Shown: positions 1 to 8,545 of the stretch, in pieces
Layout: the number at the start of each line of letters is the position of its first letter
Position numbering within the stretch: the first letter of the stretch is position 1
From: Bog-473 sp963850095
GTDB lineage: Bacteria > Actinomycetota > Acidimicrobiia > Acidimicrobiales > RAAP-2
Reading direction: 5' to 3'
DNA length: 64,000 nt
NCBI GenBank assembly: GCA_963850095.1
Contig: CAWKJX010000006.1
Span: 20,428 to 84,427, forward strand
Made by a program: the position numbers and the translations under genes
The notes under the pieces: generated by a model
Told to the model about the DNA's origin: nothing
Databases searched by the model: none
The model's input: only the letters and a program-made list of their open reading frames with translations

Positions 1-1
1 G

Positions 2-199
2 TGGCCCATCGGTCACGTCTTCGGCCCCGGTCACCGGTTGCGGGTCCAGGTCTCGAGCGGCGCCCACCCCGTCTACGCCCGCAATCTCGGCACCGGGGAG
101 CCGCCGGCCACGGCCACCACCCTGCAGGCCGCCGAGCAGGCCGTCTACCACGAGCCAGGGCGGCCATCGTGGGTCACACTCCCGCACTTCTCGGGCTGA
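2..199 (+). CDS. CocE/NonD-family hydrolase, C-terminal fragment
   Basis: This is the last 65 codons of a gene that enters from the left edge. The peptide GHRLRVQVSSGAHPVYARNL, the TGE segment after it, and the terminal AEQAVYHEPGRPSWVTLP match the jelly-roll C-terminal domain (PepX_C) of X-Pro dipeptidyl-peptidase/CocE esterases. These are serine hydrolases that cleave acyl esters or prolyl peptides. The alpha/beta-hydrolase catalytic domain lies outside the window, so the substrate cannot be judged. The gene ends with TGA and faces the small minus-strand gene that follows. Confidence 0.8.
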   Translation, partial: WPIGHVFGPGHRLRVQVSSGAHPVYARNLGTGEPPATATTLQAAEQAVYHEPGRPSWVTLPHFSG

Positions 200-302
200 A
201 GTCCGGGGGCCAGCCCGCGGTTCGGTGGGACCGGTGGGACCGGGGGCGTCCGTTTCGTCTGCCCCCCGGGCGGGAGCGGGTTCGCGACGTCGTGGAACGT
301 AG

Positions 303-572
303 TTACCGTTCGACGTAGACGGTCATTGGTGGGAGGACTCCGTGGCTCTCCATCGTTGCGGCCATCTCGGCTGGCGGCGAGGAAAGCGCCTTCAGCATCG
401 TGTCGACATCGTTGACGTCGCTCGAAATGGCAACGACGTTGCTTCCGTCCTGTGCGACGTAATCCACCACGTTGACGCCTCCCAGATTCACGATCGCGTC
501 AGCACGTTCCGACTTGGCCTTCAACCATCTGTCGACATCAACCACGTTGTGGGTCACAACCATCTTTGGCAT
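303..572 (-). CDS. Small conserved hypothetical protein, 89 aa
   Basis: I do not recognise a named family with certainty. The ATG is preceded by a strong Shine-Dalgarno sequence (GGAGGAG, about 5 bases away), which argues that the gene is real. The product starts MPKMVVTHNVVDVDRW and alternates short beta-strand-like and helical stretches, ending PPMTVYVER. This layout resembles the small dimeric alpha/beta-barrel proteins (DUF3764/DUF1330/ABM-like) that often open with a 'V-x-H-x-V-x-D-x-x-x-W' strand. There is no signal peptide or membrane segment. It is encoded singly and converges on the CocE-like fragment. Cytosolic location is inferred; function is unknown. Confidence 0.65.
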   Translation of the reverse strand: MPKMVVTHNVVDVDRWLKAKSERADAIVNLGGVNVVDYVAQDGSNVVAISSDVNDVDTMLKALSSPPAEMAATMESHGVLPPMTVYVER

Positions 573-667
573 GCGGTCTCCTCCGTAGAGAGCGTCGCCT
601 CTGCAGGCGTTCGCTCGGCAACATGTCTAGCCCGTAGAGGGCTTTCACGGGTTGGTTCGTGGCCATT

Positions 668-695
668 GATCGCTGATCGCTGATCGCTGATCGCT
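668..695. repeat. GATCGCT x4 tandem repeat
   Basis: Four perfect head-to-tail copies of the 7-bp unit GATCGCT lie in the 276-bp gap between the divergent genes at 303-572 and 849-1187. A 7-bp period is not coding-compatible, so this is a non-coding microsatellite. No other feature was seen in the gap except a weak TATCCC hexamer at 831 ahead of the next gene. Confidence 0.9.
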
Positions 696-848
696 GAACT
701 GCGTGTGGCCGGACCATTCCCGTTCGCCGCCGGTATGGGGTGACCGATCGCCCGGAGTGTCGGTTGCTCGGGGTCCGACCGGCCGGATGCCGGAGCAGGG
801 TGGATCTGACAAGATCAACGCCAGCTCTCTTATCCCTGGTGAGGTGCC

Positions 849-1187
849 ATGACTGCAGGTGCAGGACCGACCGTGATCAAGATCAATGCCATCACCGTCC
901 CCGAGGATGCCGGCGACGAGCTGGCGCGGCGCTTCGCCGCCCGGGCCGGGGCGGTGGACGACCAGGACGGGTTCGAGGGCTTCGAGCTCCTCCGCCCCAC
1001 TGACGATCGCCGGCAGTGGCTCGTCGTCACCCGTTGGCGCGACGAGGACGCCTTCAACGCCTGGGTCTCCTCGCCCGCCTTCGCGCACGGCCACGCCGGT
1101 GCCGACCGGCCCTCGCCCCACGGCGGGCCGGTGTCGGTCTCCTCGGAGCTGTGGTCCTACGAGGTGGCGGGCGGCTCGACGCCCTGA
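849..1187 (+). CDS. Antibiotic biosynthesis monooxygenase (ABM) domain protein, 112 aa
   Basis: A single ABM-type ferredoxin-like domain fills the protein. Residues 8-16 (VIKINAITV) form the first strand, followed by an EDAGDELARRFAARAGAVDDQDGFEGFELL segment (written here in parts: helix, then strand) and the typical QWLVVTRWRDEDAFNAWVSS strand-turn-helix. Such proteins are heme-degrading oxygenases (HmoB/MhuD/IsdG type) or cofactor-free monooxygenases acting as dimers. The Asn-His pair of true heme oxygenases is not clear here (Asn is at residue 13, in INAIT; His is not in the usual place), so the substrate is open. It stands alone and reads toward the EamA gene. Confidence 0.7.
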   Translation: MTAGAGPTVIKINAITVPEDAGDELARRFAARAGAVDDQDGFEGFELLRPTDDRRQWLVVTRWRDEDAFNAWVSSPAFAHGHAGADRPSPHGGPVSVSSELWSYEVAGGSTP

Positions 1188-1316
1188 TTTCGCCCGCGGG
1201 CGGACAGCAGGAGAGCTCGAGCTCCGAGGTCCCGCCTCGAGCTCCGGGCCCCCGATCGGCGGCCCCGACCGAGGCCCCGGCCCCCTCCCGCCGCCCGCTC
1301 GGGTAGGACAAGGGCC

Positions 1317-2201
1317 ATGTCACGGCGCGGCTGGATCCTCTTCGTCGCCATGTCGGTGATCTGGGGCATCCCGTATCTGCTCATCCGCATTGCCGTGCGC
1401 GACTTCTCACCTCCGGCCCTGGTCTTCGCCCGCACGCTGCCGGCCGCGCTGCTACTCCTGCCCATTGCGGCGCGGCGCGGCGAGTTGCGCCGGGCGCTGG
1501 GCTACTGGCGCTGGCTGATCGTGTTCGCCGTGGTCGAGATGGTCCTTCCGTGGTTCTTCCTGTCCTCCGCCGAGGAGCATCTGGCCAGCTCGACGGCCGG
1601 CCTGCTGATCGCGTCGGTGCCGCTGCTGGCGGCCGTGATCTACCCGATCGTCAGCCCTGGCACGGACCGCCTCGACCGCCGGCGCCTGACCGGGTTGCTC
1701 GTCGGCTTCGCCGGCGTGGCGGCACTCGTCGGCATCGACGTGCACGGGACGGACATGAGAGCGGTGGCCGAAATGATCGTCCCCGCCGTCGGCTACACCT
1801 TCGGTCCGCTCATCATCAACCGCCGCCTGTCCGACGCGCCCAACATCGGGGTGATGGGCTTCTCGGTGGCCGTGGTCGCGCTCGTCTACGCCACGCCGGC
1901 CTTGAGGCAATGGCCGGCGCACGTCGGGGCGGAGGAGTGGGCGGCCGTCGCCACCCTGGCGTTCGTGTGCACGGCGCTCGCCTTCGTGCTGATGTTCGAG
2001 CTCATCAACGAGGTCGGACCGGCGCGCTCGACCATCATCACCTACGTCAACCCGGCCGTGGCCGTGTTGCTCGGCGTGATCGTGTTGAGCGAGCCCTTCA
2101 CGGTGGGCATCGCGGTGGGCTTCCCGCTCATCCTGGTCGGCTCCGCCCTGGCCACGCGTGGCACGACGCAGACCGAGGCGGACGCCGAGGTGGCGCGCTG
2201 A
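1317..2201 (+). CDS. EamA/DMT-family transporter
   Basis: The 294-residue protein has about ten hydrophobic helices arranged as two EamA repeats: the first starts at MSRRGWILFVAMSVIWGIPY, and the second, near residue 150, opens with EMIVPAVGYTFGPL. Repeat one has the family motif ending in LIRIAVRDFSPPALVFAR. Repeat two contains EVGPARSTIITYVNPAVAVL followed by GVIVLSEPFT, the classic DMT 'P-x-x-A-x-L-x-G-x-x-x-L-x-E' signature. DMT carriers move small metabolites, often exporting amino acids or nucleobases, across the inner membrane. The substrate cannot be predicted. The gene converges on the SEDS gene 119 bp downstream. Confidence 0.88.
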   Translation: MSRRGWILFVAMSVIWGIPYLLIRIAVRDFSPPALVFARTLPAALLLLPIAARRGELRRALGYWRWLIVFAVVEMVLPWFFLSSAEEHLASSTAGLLIASVPLLAAVIYPIVSPGTDRLDRRRLTGLLVGFAGVAALVGIDVHGTDMRAVAEMIVPAVGYTFGPLIINRRLSDAPNIGVMGFSVAVVALVYATPALRQWPAHVGAEEWAAVATLAFVCTALAFVLMFELINEVGPARSTIITYVNPAVAVLLGVIVLSEPFTVGIAVGFPLILVGSALATRGTTQTEADAEVAR

Positions 2202-2220
2202 ACCGATGCACCTCGCCGTC

Positions 2221-2242
2221 GCACGTAGCCAAGCCGACGTGC
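2221..2242. terminator. Possible bidirectional terminator hairpin
   Basis: GCACGT at 2221-2226 pairs with ACGTGC at 2237-2242 in the short gap between two convergent genes. There is no T-tract. The assignment rests on the dyad and its position only. Confidence 0.3.
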
Positions 2243-2320
2243 CGAGCCGACGTCGCCGAGAGCCGGACGCCGGCCGACGCCGCCGCCGAGAGCCGGCCGC
2301 CGCCGCCGCCAGCCGCGTCG

Positions 2321-3742
2321 TCAGCCCGCCGGGACCATCGGTTTCTCGCCCGGAGCGCCGGCCTGGCCGGCGGCCAACATCGTCCGCTGCGCCTTGGCGC
2401 CCTCGTCGGATATCCGTAGCAGCAGGGCGATGAGGATGTAGTTGGCCAGCAGCGAGGACCCGCCGTAGGCCACGAACGGCAGCGTGATCCCGGTGAAGGG
2501 CAGCAGCCGCACCACGCCGGCCATGATGAAGAAGGCCTGGAACCCGATGATCAGCGTGAACCCGGCCGCCATCAGCCGCGAGAAGTCGGAGCGGGCGGTC
2601 TGGGCGATGCGGAACCCGGACCCGACGATGAGCACGTAGGCGAACACGACGGCCGCCGCGCCGACGAGGCCCATTTCGGTGCCGATGGCGGCGAAAATCA
2701 TGTCGGTGGTCAGGTAGGGGATGTTCCCCGCCTGGATGTCGAAGCCCAGGCCCGTGCCGCCGACGCCCCCCGAGGCGAAGCCGTACTGCCCCAAGCGCAG
2801 CTGCGCCGCGCCGGAGTTGGCGTTGGTGGCGCTCTGCCAGGGGTTGAGCCACTCGTCGACGCGGAGATGCACCTGGCCGAAGTACCGGGCCGAGACGTAG
2901 GCACCGCCGGCGAAGAGCACGGCCCCGAACAACAGGTAGCCGAAGCGCCCCGTGGTGATCCACAACATGGCGATGAAAAGGGTGAAGAGCAGGGCGGCGA
3001 AGCCGATGTCGCCCTCGAGGCCGATCACCACCATGGCGGCGCCCCAGGCCACCAGCAGCGGGATGAGGGGCCGGGGGTCGAGGATGAGGCGGTTGCCGAG
3101 CCGGGCCGTCGGGATGGCCAGCATCTCCTTGTTCTCGGCGAAGTAGGAGGCGAAGAAGATGCAGAGGAGGATTTTGGAGAATTCGATCGGCTGGAACTCA
3201 AGGCTGCCGACGTGCACCCAGAGCTTGGCGCCGTTGATGGGGCTGAAGAACAGCGGCGCCACCAGCAACAGGCCGGCCACGAGCAACAACAGGTAGCGAT
3301 AGCGCTCCAGGTCGCGCGAGAAGCGGACGACGAGCAGCGTCACCACGTAGAGCCCCACCCCCAACGCGGCCCACCCGGCCTGTTCGCGGGCATAGGGCGG
3401 GTTCCAGCGGGCGATCACCACGTAGCCGATGCCGTTGAGCAGCGCGGCCAACGGGAGGATCACCGCGTTGGCGTCGGGGACCAGCCAGCGGTTTGCCATG
3501 TGGGCGACGAGGGCCAGGCCCAAGACGATGCCGAGGAACGGCCCGATGTTGGCCGGGATCTTCGACTTCGCCCCGAGCTCGGCAATGACGTAGAGCGCCA
3601 CGATCAGCAGCGAGCCGAAGACGAGGAGTCCCAATTCGGTGCGTCGTTTTGGCTTGGGACCGAAGCTGTAGGGAGGCAACGGCGAGCGTCGGGCTCCGGA
3701 CGCGGACCGGGTGAGCGTCGAGCGTCTTGCTCCGGTCAGCAC
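2321..3742 (-). CDS. FtsW/RodA/SpoVE-family (SEDS) peptidoglycan glycosyltransferase
   Basis: SEDS proteins polymerise lipid II into glycan strands together with a class B PBP. The sequence has two extra N-terminal membrane helices and then the usual core. The signature loop reads RVDEWLNPWQ (the family's R-x-x-x-W-x-x-P), followed by QLRLGQYGFASGGVGGTGLG and, near the C-terminus, TGITLPFVAYGGSSLLANY. The tail is basic before the first helix, as in actinobacterial RodA-like members. The start is uncertain: the frame stays open upstream to 4147 through low-complexity sequence antisense to ppk. I chose GTG at 3742, which has a TACGAT hexamer 8 bases upstream like other leaderless genes here. 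It is divergent from ppk. Confidence 0.85.
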   Translation of the reverse strand: MLTGARRSTLTRSASGARRSPLPPYSFGPKPKRRTELGLLVFGSLLIVALYVIAELGAKSKIPANIGPFLGIVLGLALVAHMANRWLVPDANAVILPLAALLNGIGYVVIARWNPPYAREQAGWAALGVGLYVVTLLVVRFSRDLERYRYLLLLVAGLLLVAPLFFSPINGAKLWVHVGSLEFQPIEFSKILLCIFFASYFAENKEMLAIPTARLGNRLILDPRPLIPLLVAWGAAMVVIGLEGDIGFAALLFTLFIAMLWITTGRFGYLLFGAVLFAGGAYVSARYFGQVHLRVDEWLNPWQSATNANSGAAQLRLGQYGFASGGVGGTGLGFDIQAGNIPYLTTDMIFAAIGTEMGLVGAAAVVFAYVLIVGSGFRIAQTARSDFSRLMAAGFTLIIGFQAFFIMAGVVRLLPFTGITLPFVAYGGSSLLANYILIALLLRISDEGAKAQRTMLAAGQAGAPGEKPMVPAG

Positions 3743-3818
3743 CGGGCGAATCGTAGTGGTGGGGGGTAGGATTGTCGGCGACACCCGGCAGTTATTCGCC
3801 GGTCGACGACCCTCTCCG

Positions 3819-6292
3819 ATGACCCAGACCCAGCCGCCACCGCAACCCCGGGCGCAGCCCGTTGACCTGCAATCCGAGGGTTCCGGCGAGGGCGGCGGCA
3901 GCGAAAATGGCGGCCTTGGCGCCGAGGCCGGTAATGACGGCCTTGCCGAGCATGGCGGCCTTGTCGAGCATGGCGGCCTTGTCGAGCATGGCGGCGCAGA
4001 CCCTGTCCACGCCGGGGTGGTCGTCGGGGTAGCCGACCGGGCCGGTGCGCCGGAATCGGCCACGGCGGCCCACGGGACACCCGAGCACCCCGAGCACCCC
4101 GAACACCACGAGCACCCCGAGCACCACGAGCGGCCCGTGCACCCCACCCCGCCGACCTACCAGCAGATCGAGGCCTTCGGCTACCAGCGCTTCACCAACC
4201 GTGAGCAGTCCCGGCTCGACTTCGGTGCCCGCCTGCTCGACCTGGCCGAGGACGACGGCCAGCCGCTGCTCGAGCGGGCCAAGTTCCTGGCCATCTTCTC
4301 CGAGCTGCTCGACGAGTTCTACCAAATCCGCGTGGCCGCCCTCGAGGACCAGGTGGCCGCGGGCGTGCGCACGCGCTCGGTCGACGGCCTGCGCCCGGGC
4401 GAGCAGCTCACCATGATCAGGGGCCGGGTCGAGGAGCTCGTCCGGCGCCAGGACCACATCTTCCTCGACCGCATCGCCCCCGCCCTGGCCGACGCCGGCA
4501 TCCGCCTCTCGAGCTGGTCCAGCCTCGATGACGACGACCGTGAGTACCTGGTCGAGGTCTTCCGACGCGAGATCTACCCCGTCCTCACGCCGCTGGCGGT
4601 CGACCCGGGGCACCCGTTCCCGTACATCTCGAACCTGTCGCTCAACCTGGTGGTCGAGGTGCAGGACCCCGGCACCGGCGAGCGCCGCATCGCCCGGGTC
4701 AAGGTCCCCCCGACCATGGACCGCTTCGTCGTCATGCCCGACGGCGAGCGCTTCGTGCCGCTCGAACAGGTCATTTCGGCCCACCTCGACACGCTGTTCC
4801 CCGGCATGAACATCGGGCACCACCACGCCTTCCGGGTCACCCGCAACGCCGACCTGGCCCTCGAGGAGGACGAGGCCGACGACCTCCTGGTCGCCATCGA
4901 AATGGAGCTGCGCCGGCGCCGCTTCGGCAAGGCCCTGCGGCTCGAGGTCGAGGCCGACACCGGGCAGGACCTGGTGAACCTGCTGGCCACCGAGCTCGAG
5001 GTGGGCCACGACGGCGTCTTCCGGGTGGGCGCCCCCATCGACCTGAGCGGGCTGTGGGGCGTCTACGCGCTCGACCGCCCCGACCTGCACGGCGAGACCT
5101 GGACGCCCATGACATCGCCGCGGCTGGCCCAGGTGGCGCACGAGCCGGCCGAGTTCTTCGCCATGCTGCGCGAGCGCGACGTGCTCGTGCACCACCCCTA
5201 CGACTCCTTCGCCACCTCGGTCGAGGCGTTCGTGGCCCAGGCGGCCGAGGACCCGGCCGTGCTCGGCATAAAGCAGACGCTCTACCGCACCGGCGGCGAC
5301 AGCCCGATCGTCCAGGCGCTCATTGCGGCGGCCGAGAACGGCAAGCAGGTGGCGGCCATCGTCGAGCTCAAGGCGCGCTTCGACGAGGAGGCCAACATCG
5401 GCTGGGCCACGCGCTCGAAGAAGTCGGCGTCCACGTGGTCTACGGCATCGTCGGCCTCAAGACCCACTCGAAGACGGCCCTGGTGCTGCGGCGCGAGGAC
5501 GACGGGGTGCGCCACTACTGCCACGTCGGGACGGGCAACTACAACTCGAAGACGGCGAGGATCTACGAGGACCTCGGCCTGCTCACCTCCGACCCGGCCA
5601 TCGGCGCCGACGTGGGGGAGCTGTTCAATTACCTGACCGGCTTCTCGCGCCACGCCGACTACCGCCAGATCCTCGTGTCGCCGGTCACGGTGCGCAAGCG
5701 CATCCACGCCATGATCGAGGAGCAGGCCGATGCCGGCCCGTCCGGCCGCATCGTCATGAAGCTCAACGGCCTGACCGACGCCGACATGATCGACGCCCTC
5801 TACCGCGCCTCGGGGGCCGGCGTGCAGATCGACCTGGCCGTGCGCGGCCTGTGCCGGCTCCGCCCCGGCATCCCCGAGCTCTCCGAGAACATCCGCGTCC
5901 GTTCCATCGTGGGCAGCTTCCTCGAGCATTCGAGGATCTACCGCTTCGGTGGCGCGCCGGCCGACCCGGCGGCCGGACCGGGGTTGCCGCTCAAGATCTA
6001 CCTCGGCTCGGCCGACCTGATGGGCCGCAACCTCGATCGGCGCATCGAGGTGGTCGTGCCGGTGCACGACCCCGAGTTGCAGGCCCGGCTCTTCGAGGTG
6101 CTCGACCTCGTCTTCGCCGACGAGACCAACGCCTGGGAGCTGGGCTCGGACCGCCGGTGGCGCCGGGTGCAGAACCGACACGGCGTCTCGTCCCAGGAGC
6201 GTCTCAAGGAGCTGGCGCGGGAGCGGGCCCGCCGGCGCCTCGACACGGAGCTGCGGGTCGGGGAGGGCGAAGAGGCCAGACCCCCTGCCTAG
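3819..6292 (+). CDS. ppk1: Polyphosphate kinase 1 (frame break near 5410)
   Basis: PPK1 reversibly transfers the gamma-phosphate of ATP to polyphosphate. After about 115 residues of low-complexity His/Glu/Pro sequence, the conserved head NREQSRLDFGARLLDLAED begins at about residue 128 of the longest reading. The ELKARFDEEANIGWA segment is followed in another frame by EEVGVHVVYGIVGLKTHSK, whose His is the phosphorylated catalytic residue. FLEHSRIY carries the second conserved His, and GSADLMGRNLDRRIE completes the active site. One base is missing between about 5405 and 5425; both halves are otherwise intact and fully conserved, so a sequencing indel is likelier than gene death. ATG 3819 was preferred to the upstream in-frame GTG at 3711. 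Confidence 0.9.
3951..4134. repeat. Low-complexity tandem repeats in the ppk N-terminus
   Basis: An 18-bp unit beginning CATGGCGGCC and ending TTGTCGAG repeats 2.4 times at 3951-3994. It is followed at about 4083-4134 by GAGCAC plus CCC/CAC units that encode EHPEHPEHHEHPEHHE. All units are multiples of 3 bp, so the ppk frame is kept. Confidence 0.85.
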
Positions 6293-6371
6293 GACGGCCC
6301 CGTTCAACGGCGGGGCGGCGGGGACGGGGCCGAGCGGTCGGCAAAGACGCGGGGACACCCTGGAGGGCCGG

Positions 6372-6377
6372 TACCAT
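6372..6377 (+). promoter_or_regulatory. TACCAT -10 element, leaderless start of the GT87 gene
   Basis: The hexamer TACCAT lies 8 bases upstream of the ATG at 6386 and no Shine-Dalgarno sequence is present between them. The arrangement matches the other leaderless starts in this window. Confidence 0.5.
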
Positions 6378-6385
6378 TCGGCACC

Positions 6386-7627
6386 ATGGCGACCGGTTCG
6401 TTGGCCGTGCGCATGCGCGCCATCGCAGGGGGCCGGGGTTGGGGATGGCCCGTGTTCTCCGGCGTCGTGGCGGTCATCGGCGTCACGGTGTTGGCCCTGG
6501 CGCACGAGCAGATCGACCTGAGCACCTACCTGCTCGGGGGGGCCCACGCGCGTTCGGCCAGCCTGTTCACGGTCACGCTGCCGATCGACCATCTCGGCTT
6601 CACGTACCCGCCGTTCTCGGCCCTGCTCTTCGAGCCCTTCGCCCATTCGCCCCTGCGGGTGGCCGAGGTGGCGTTCTCGTGGGTGAACCTGGCCGGCGTC
6701 CTCGCGCTCATGATGGTGTCGCTGCGCGCCGTGTGCGCCTCGCTCGACCGGCGGACCATTCTGTGGTGGGCGCTCGTCCTGCTGGTGCCCGTGCTGCTGT
6801 TCGACCCGGTGCGCCAGACGTTCCTGCTCGGACAGGTCAACATCATCCTGGCCGTGATGGTGGTGGCCGACATGTGCCTGGACCTGCCGATTCCGCGGGG
6901 CATCCTGGTGGGCCTGGCGGCGGCCATAAAGCTGACGCCCATCATCCTCGTGCCGTACCTGTTGCTGACCAGGCAGGTGCGGGCGGCGCTGTGGGCCACC
7001 GGGGCGTTCTGCGGGGCCGCAGTGGTGGCGACGCTGGCCGCCCCCTCCAACTCGTGGGCCTACTGGACGCACTACATCCGCGACCCGCAACGGGCCGGGA
7101 TGCTGTCGTGGATCGGCAACCAGGGCCTGCTGGGCGCCATTGAGCGCGGGCTGGGCCACACGGTGACCACGCCGACCACCTTCCTGATCGCCATCACCGC
7201 GGCGGCCGTCGGCCTGGCTGTCGGCGCCCTGGCCTACCGGCGCTCGTCGGCCGTGCTCGGGTTCCTGGTGATCGAGGCGACCGAGTCGCTGGCCAACCCG
7301 GTGTCGTGGTCGCACCATTTCATTTGGGTCGTGCTCCTGGTGGCCTGGCTCGCCCTGGCGGAGGACCGCCCCCGCTACGGCGAGTGGTTGGCGCTCGGGG
7401 CCGCCGTGCTCTTCTGGGCCGCGCCGAGCTGGTGGGTGCCCCACGGCCCCGGCGTGACCTTCGCCGGCCGGGGCTGGCTGATTCCGGTCTCGGACTCCTA
7501 CGTGCTGCTCTTCATAGTGCTCGTCGTGGGCGCGGGTGTGCGTGTGTGCCGCCGGCGCGCCCCGGTGCAGCGGCCCCTGGTGGGCCGCAGCCGGCGGGCC
7601 ATGGCGGCCTCGGGCGCCAGCGCCTGA
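6386..7627 (+). CDS. GT87 (DUF2029) polyprenyl-phosphate mannosyltransferase-like protein
   Basis: This 413-residue polytopic protein has about ten membrane helices. The GT-C/GT87 hallmarks are an early loop ending LGFTYPPFSALLFEP, then LLGQVNIILAVMVVADM, then GLAAAIKLTPIILVPYLL, and a late SWSHHFIWVVLL. GT87 enzymes such as PimE transfer mannose from polyprenyl-phosphate-mannose to glycolipids on the outer membrane face. An Asp within the first periplasmic loop (PIDHLGFTYPP region) could be catalytic, as in PimE, but this is inference. The donor would be made by the DPM-like synthase encoded at 11170. It follows ppk by 93 bp. Confidence 0.8.
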   Translation: MATGSLAVRMRAIAGGRGWGWPVFSGVVAVIGVTVLALAHEQIDLSTYLLGGAHARSASLFTVTLPIDHLGFTYPPFSALLFEPFAHSPLRVAEVAFSWVNLAGVLALMMVSLRAVCASLDRRTILWWALVLLVPVLLFDPVRQTFLLGQVNIILAVMVVADMCLDLPIPRGILVGLAAAIKLTPIILVPYLLLTRQVRAALWATGAFCGAAVVATLAAPSNSWAYWTHYIRDPQRAGMLSWIGNQGLLGAIERGLGHTVTTPTTFLIAITAAAVGLAVGALAYRRSSAVLGFLVIEATESLANPVSWSHHFIWVVLLVAWLALAEDRPRYGEWLALGAAVLFWAAPSWWVPHGPGVTFAGRGWLIPVSDSYVLLFIVLVVGAGVRVCRRRAPVQRPLVGRSRRAMAASGASA

Positions 7628-7731
7628 GGGGCGAGGCGACGGCTGACGGGCGACACCTGACGGCTGGTTGCGCCTGACGCCGACGGCTGTACGGGTGACG
7701 CCTGACGCCGGCGCTGCAACGCCCCCACACG

Positions 7732-8531
7732 TCAGCGCGGCGGCGCCGGGTTCGGCCGCCAGGGCCAGGAAGTGCGAGCCCTGGCCGAGCCAGCCCGGGG
7801 GCGGCGAGGAGGAGCGGGCCACCCGCCACCCGGTGACCACCATGAGCTTCTCGGCGTCGCCCTCGTAGTACTCGCTCCGCCGCCTCTCGCCGATCACCCG
7901 CAGGAGCTGGTCGACCACGGCCCGGAGGGCCTGGCCACGGGCGCCGGCGTCGGGCACCACGAGAAAGGTGGTGACCAGGACGCTGCCGGCCGGCGCCCGG
8001 TCGCGGAGCGCCTGGCACACCGAGGCCACCACCTCGAGGGTCAGGTAGGTGAAGAGGCCCTCGCACACGAACACCGAGGGCCGTGAGGCGTCGTGGCCGG
8101 CGGCCTCGAGCGCCTGGTCCAGGTCGTCCCGCATGAGGTCGATGCCGACGTAGGTGGACGCCGCGGGGTACGAGGCCGAGTGCGGCCAGACGGCGTTGCT
8201 TGTCGGCCTGCGTGGCCGGGCGGTCCACCTCGAACCACGTGGTCGTCTCGCCGGCGAAGCGCAGGGGACGGCCGTCGTATCCGGCACCCACCAGCACGAC
8301 CTGGTCCACCCCGCGCCCGAGGGCCCCGGCCACTTCGTTGTCGACGAAGCGCGTGCGCTCGGCCATGCCGGTGGGCCGCCCGATCGGCACGGCGAACACG
8401 CCGCTCACGGCGCGGTCGAGCGCCTGTTCGCCGGCGACGTCCCCGCTCGGGGTGGACGGGCGCGTGCGGGCCAGTCGCGTGCGGTGGGCGGCCACCCAGC
8501 GCGCCGTGATGGAGGGACGGGCCGAACCCAC
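7732..8531 (-). CDS. Class I SAM-dependent methyltransferase, LCM/TIGR00027-like (frame broken)
   Basis: The N-terminal part, from GTG 8531, contains MAERTRFVDNEVAGALGRG and VVLVGAGYDGRPLRF, the SAM-binding glycine motif of leucine-carboxymethyltransferase-like enzymes, then WFEVDRPATQADKQRRLA. The reading continues in another frame from about 8170 with YVGIDLMRDDLDQALEAAGHD, FVCEGLFTYLTLE and a C-terminus ending GSHFLALAAEPG. A second frame break near 7740 would bring in a TGA at 7732-7734; without it the frame stays open far into the antisense of GT87. It starts 14 bp after the YbhN-like gene, so the two are probably co-transcribed. The methyl acceptor is unknown. Confidence 0.65.
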
Positions 8532-8545
8532 GGGTGTCGTCGTGC

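Noticed and set aside
1452..2963. Long minus-strand frame of 503 codons, and similar antisense frames throughout
   Set aside because: High GC suppresses stop codons. These frames lack family motifs and have the biased composition of complementary codons.
5282..8287. 1001-codon open frame on the minus strand
   Set aside because: It runs antisense to GT87 and ppk. Only its first ~180 codons show protein-like sequence (the methyltransferase C-terminal half). The rest is a GC-driven open frame with His/Gln/Gly/Arg-rich composition.
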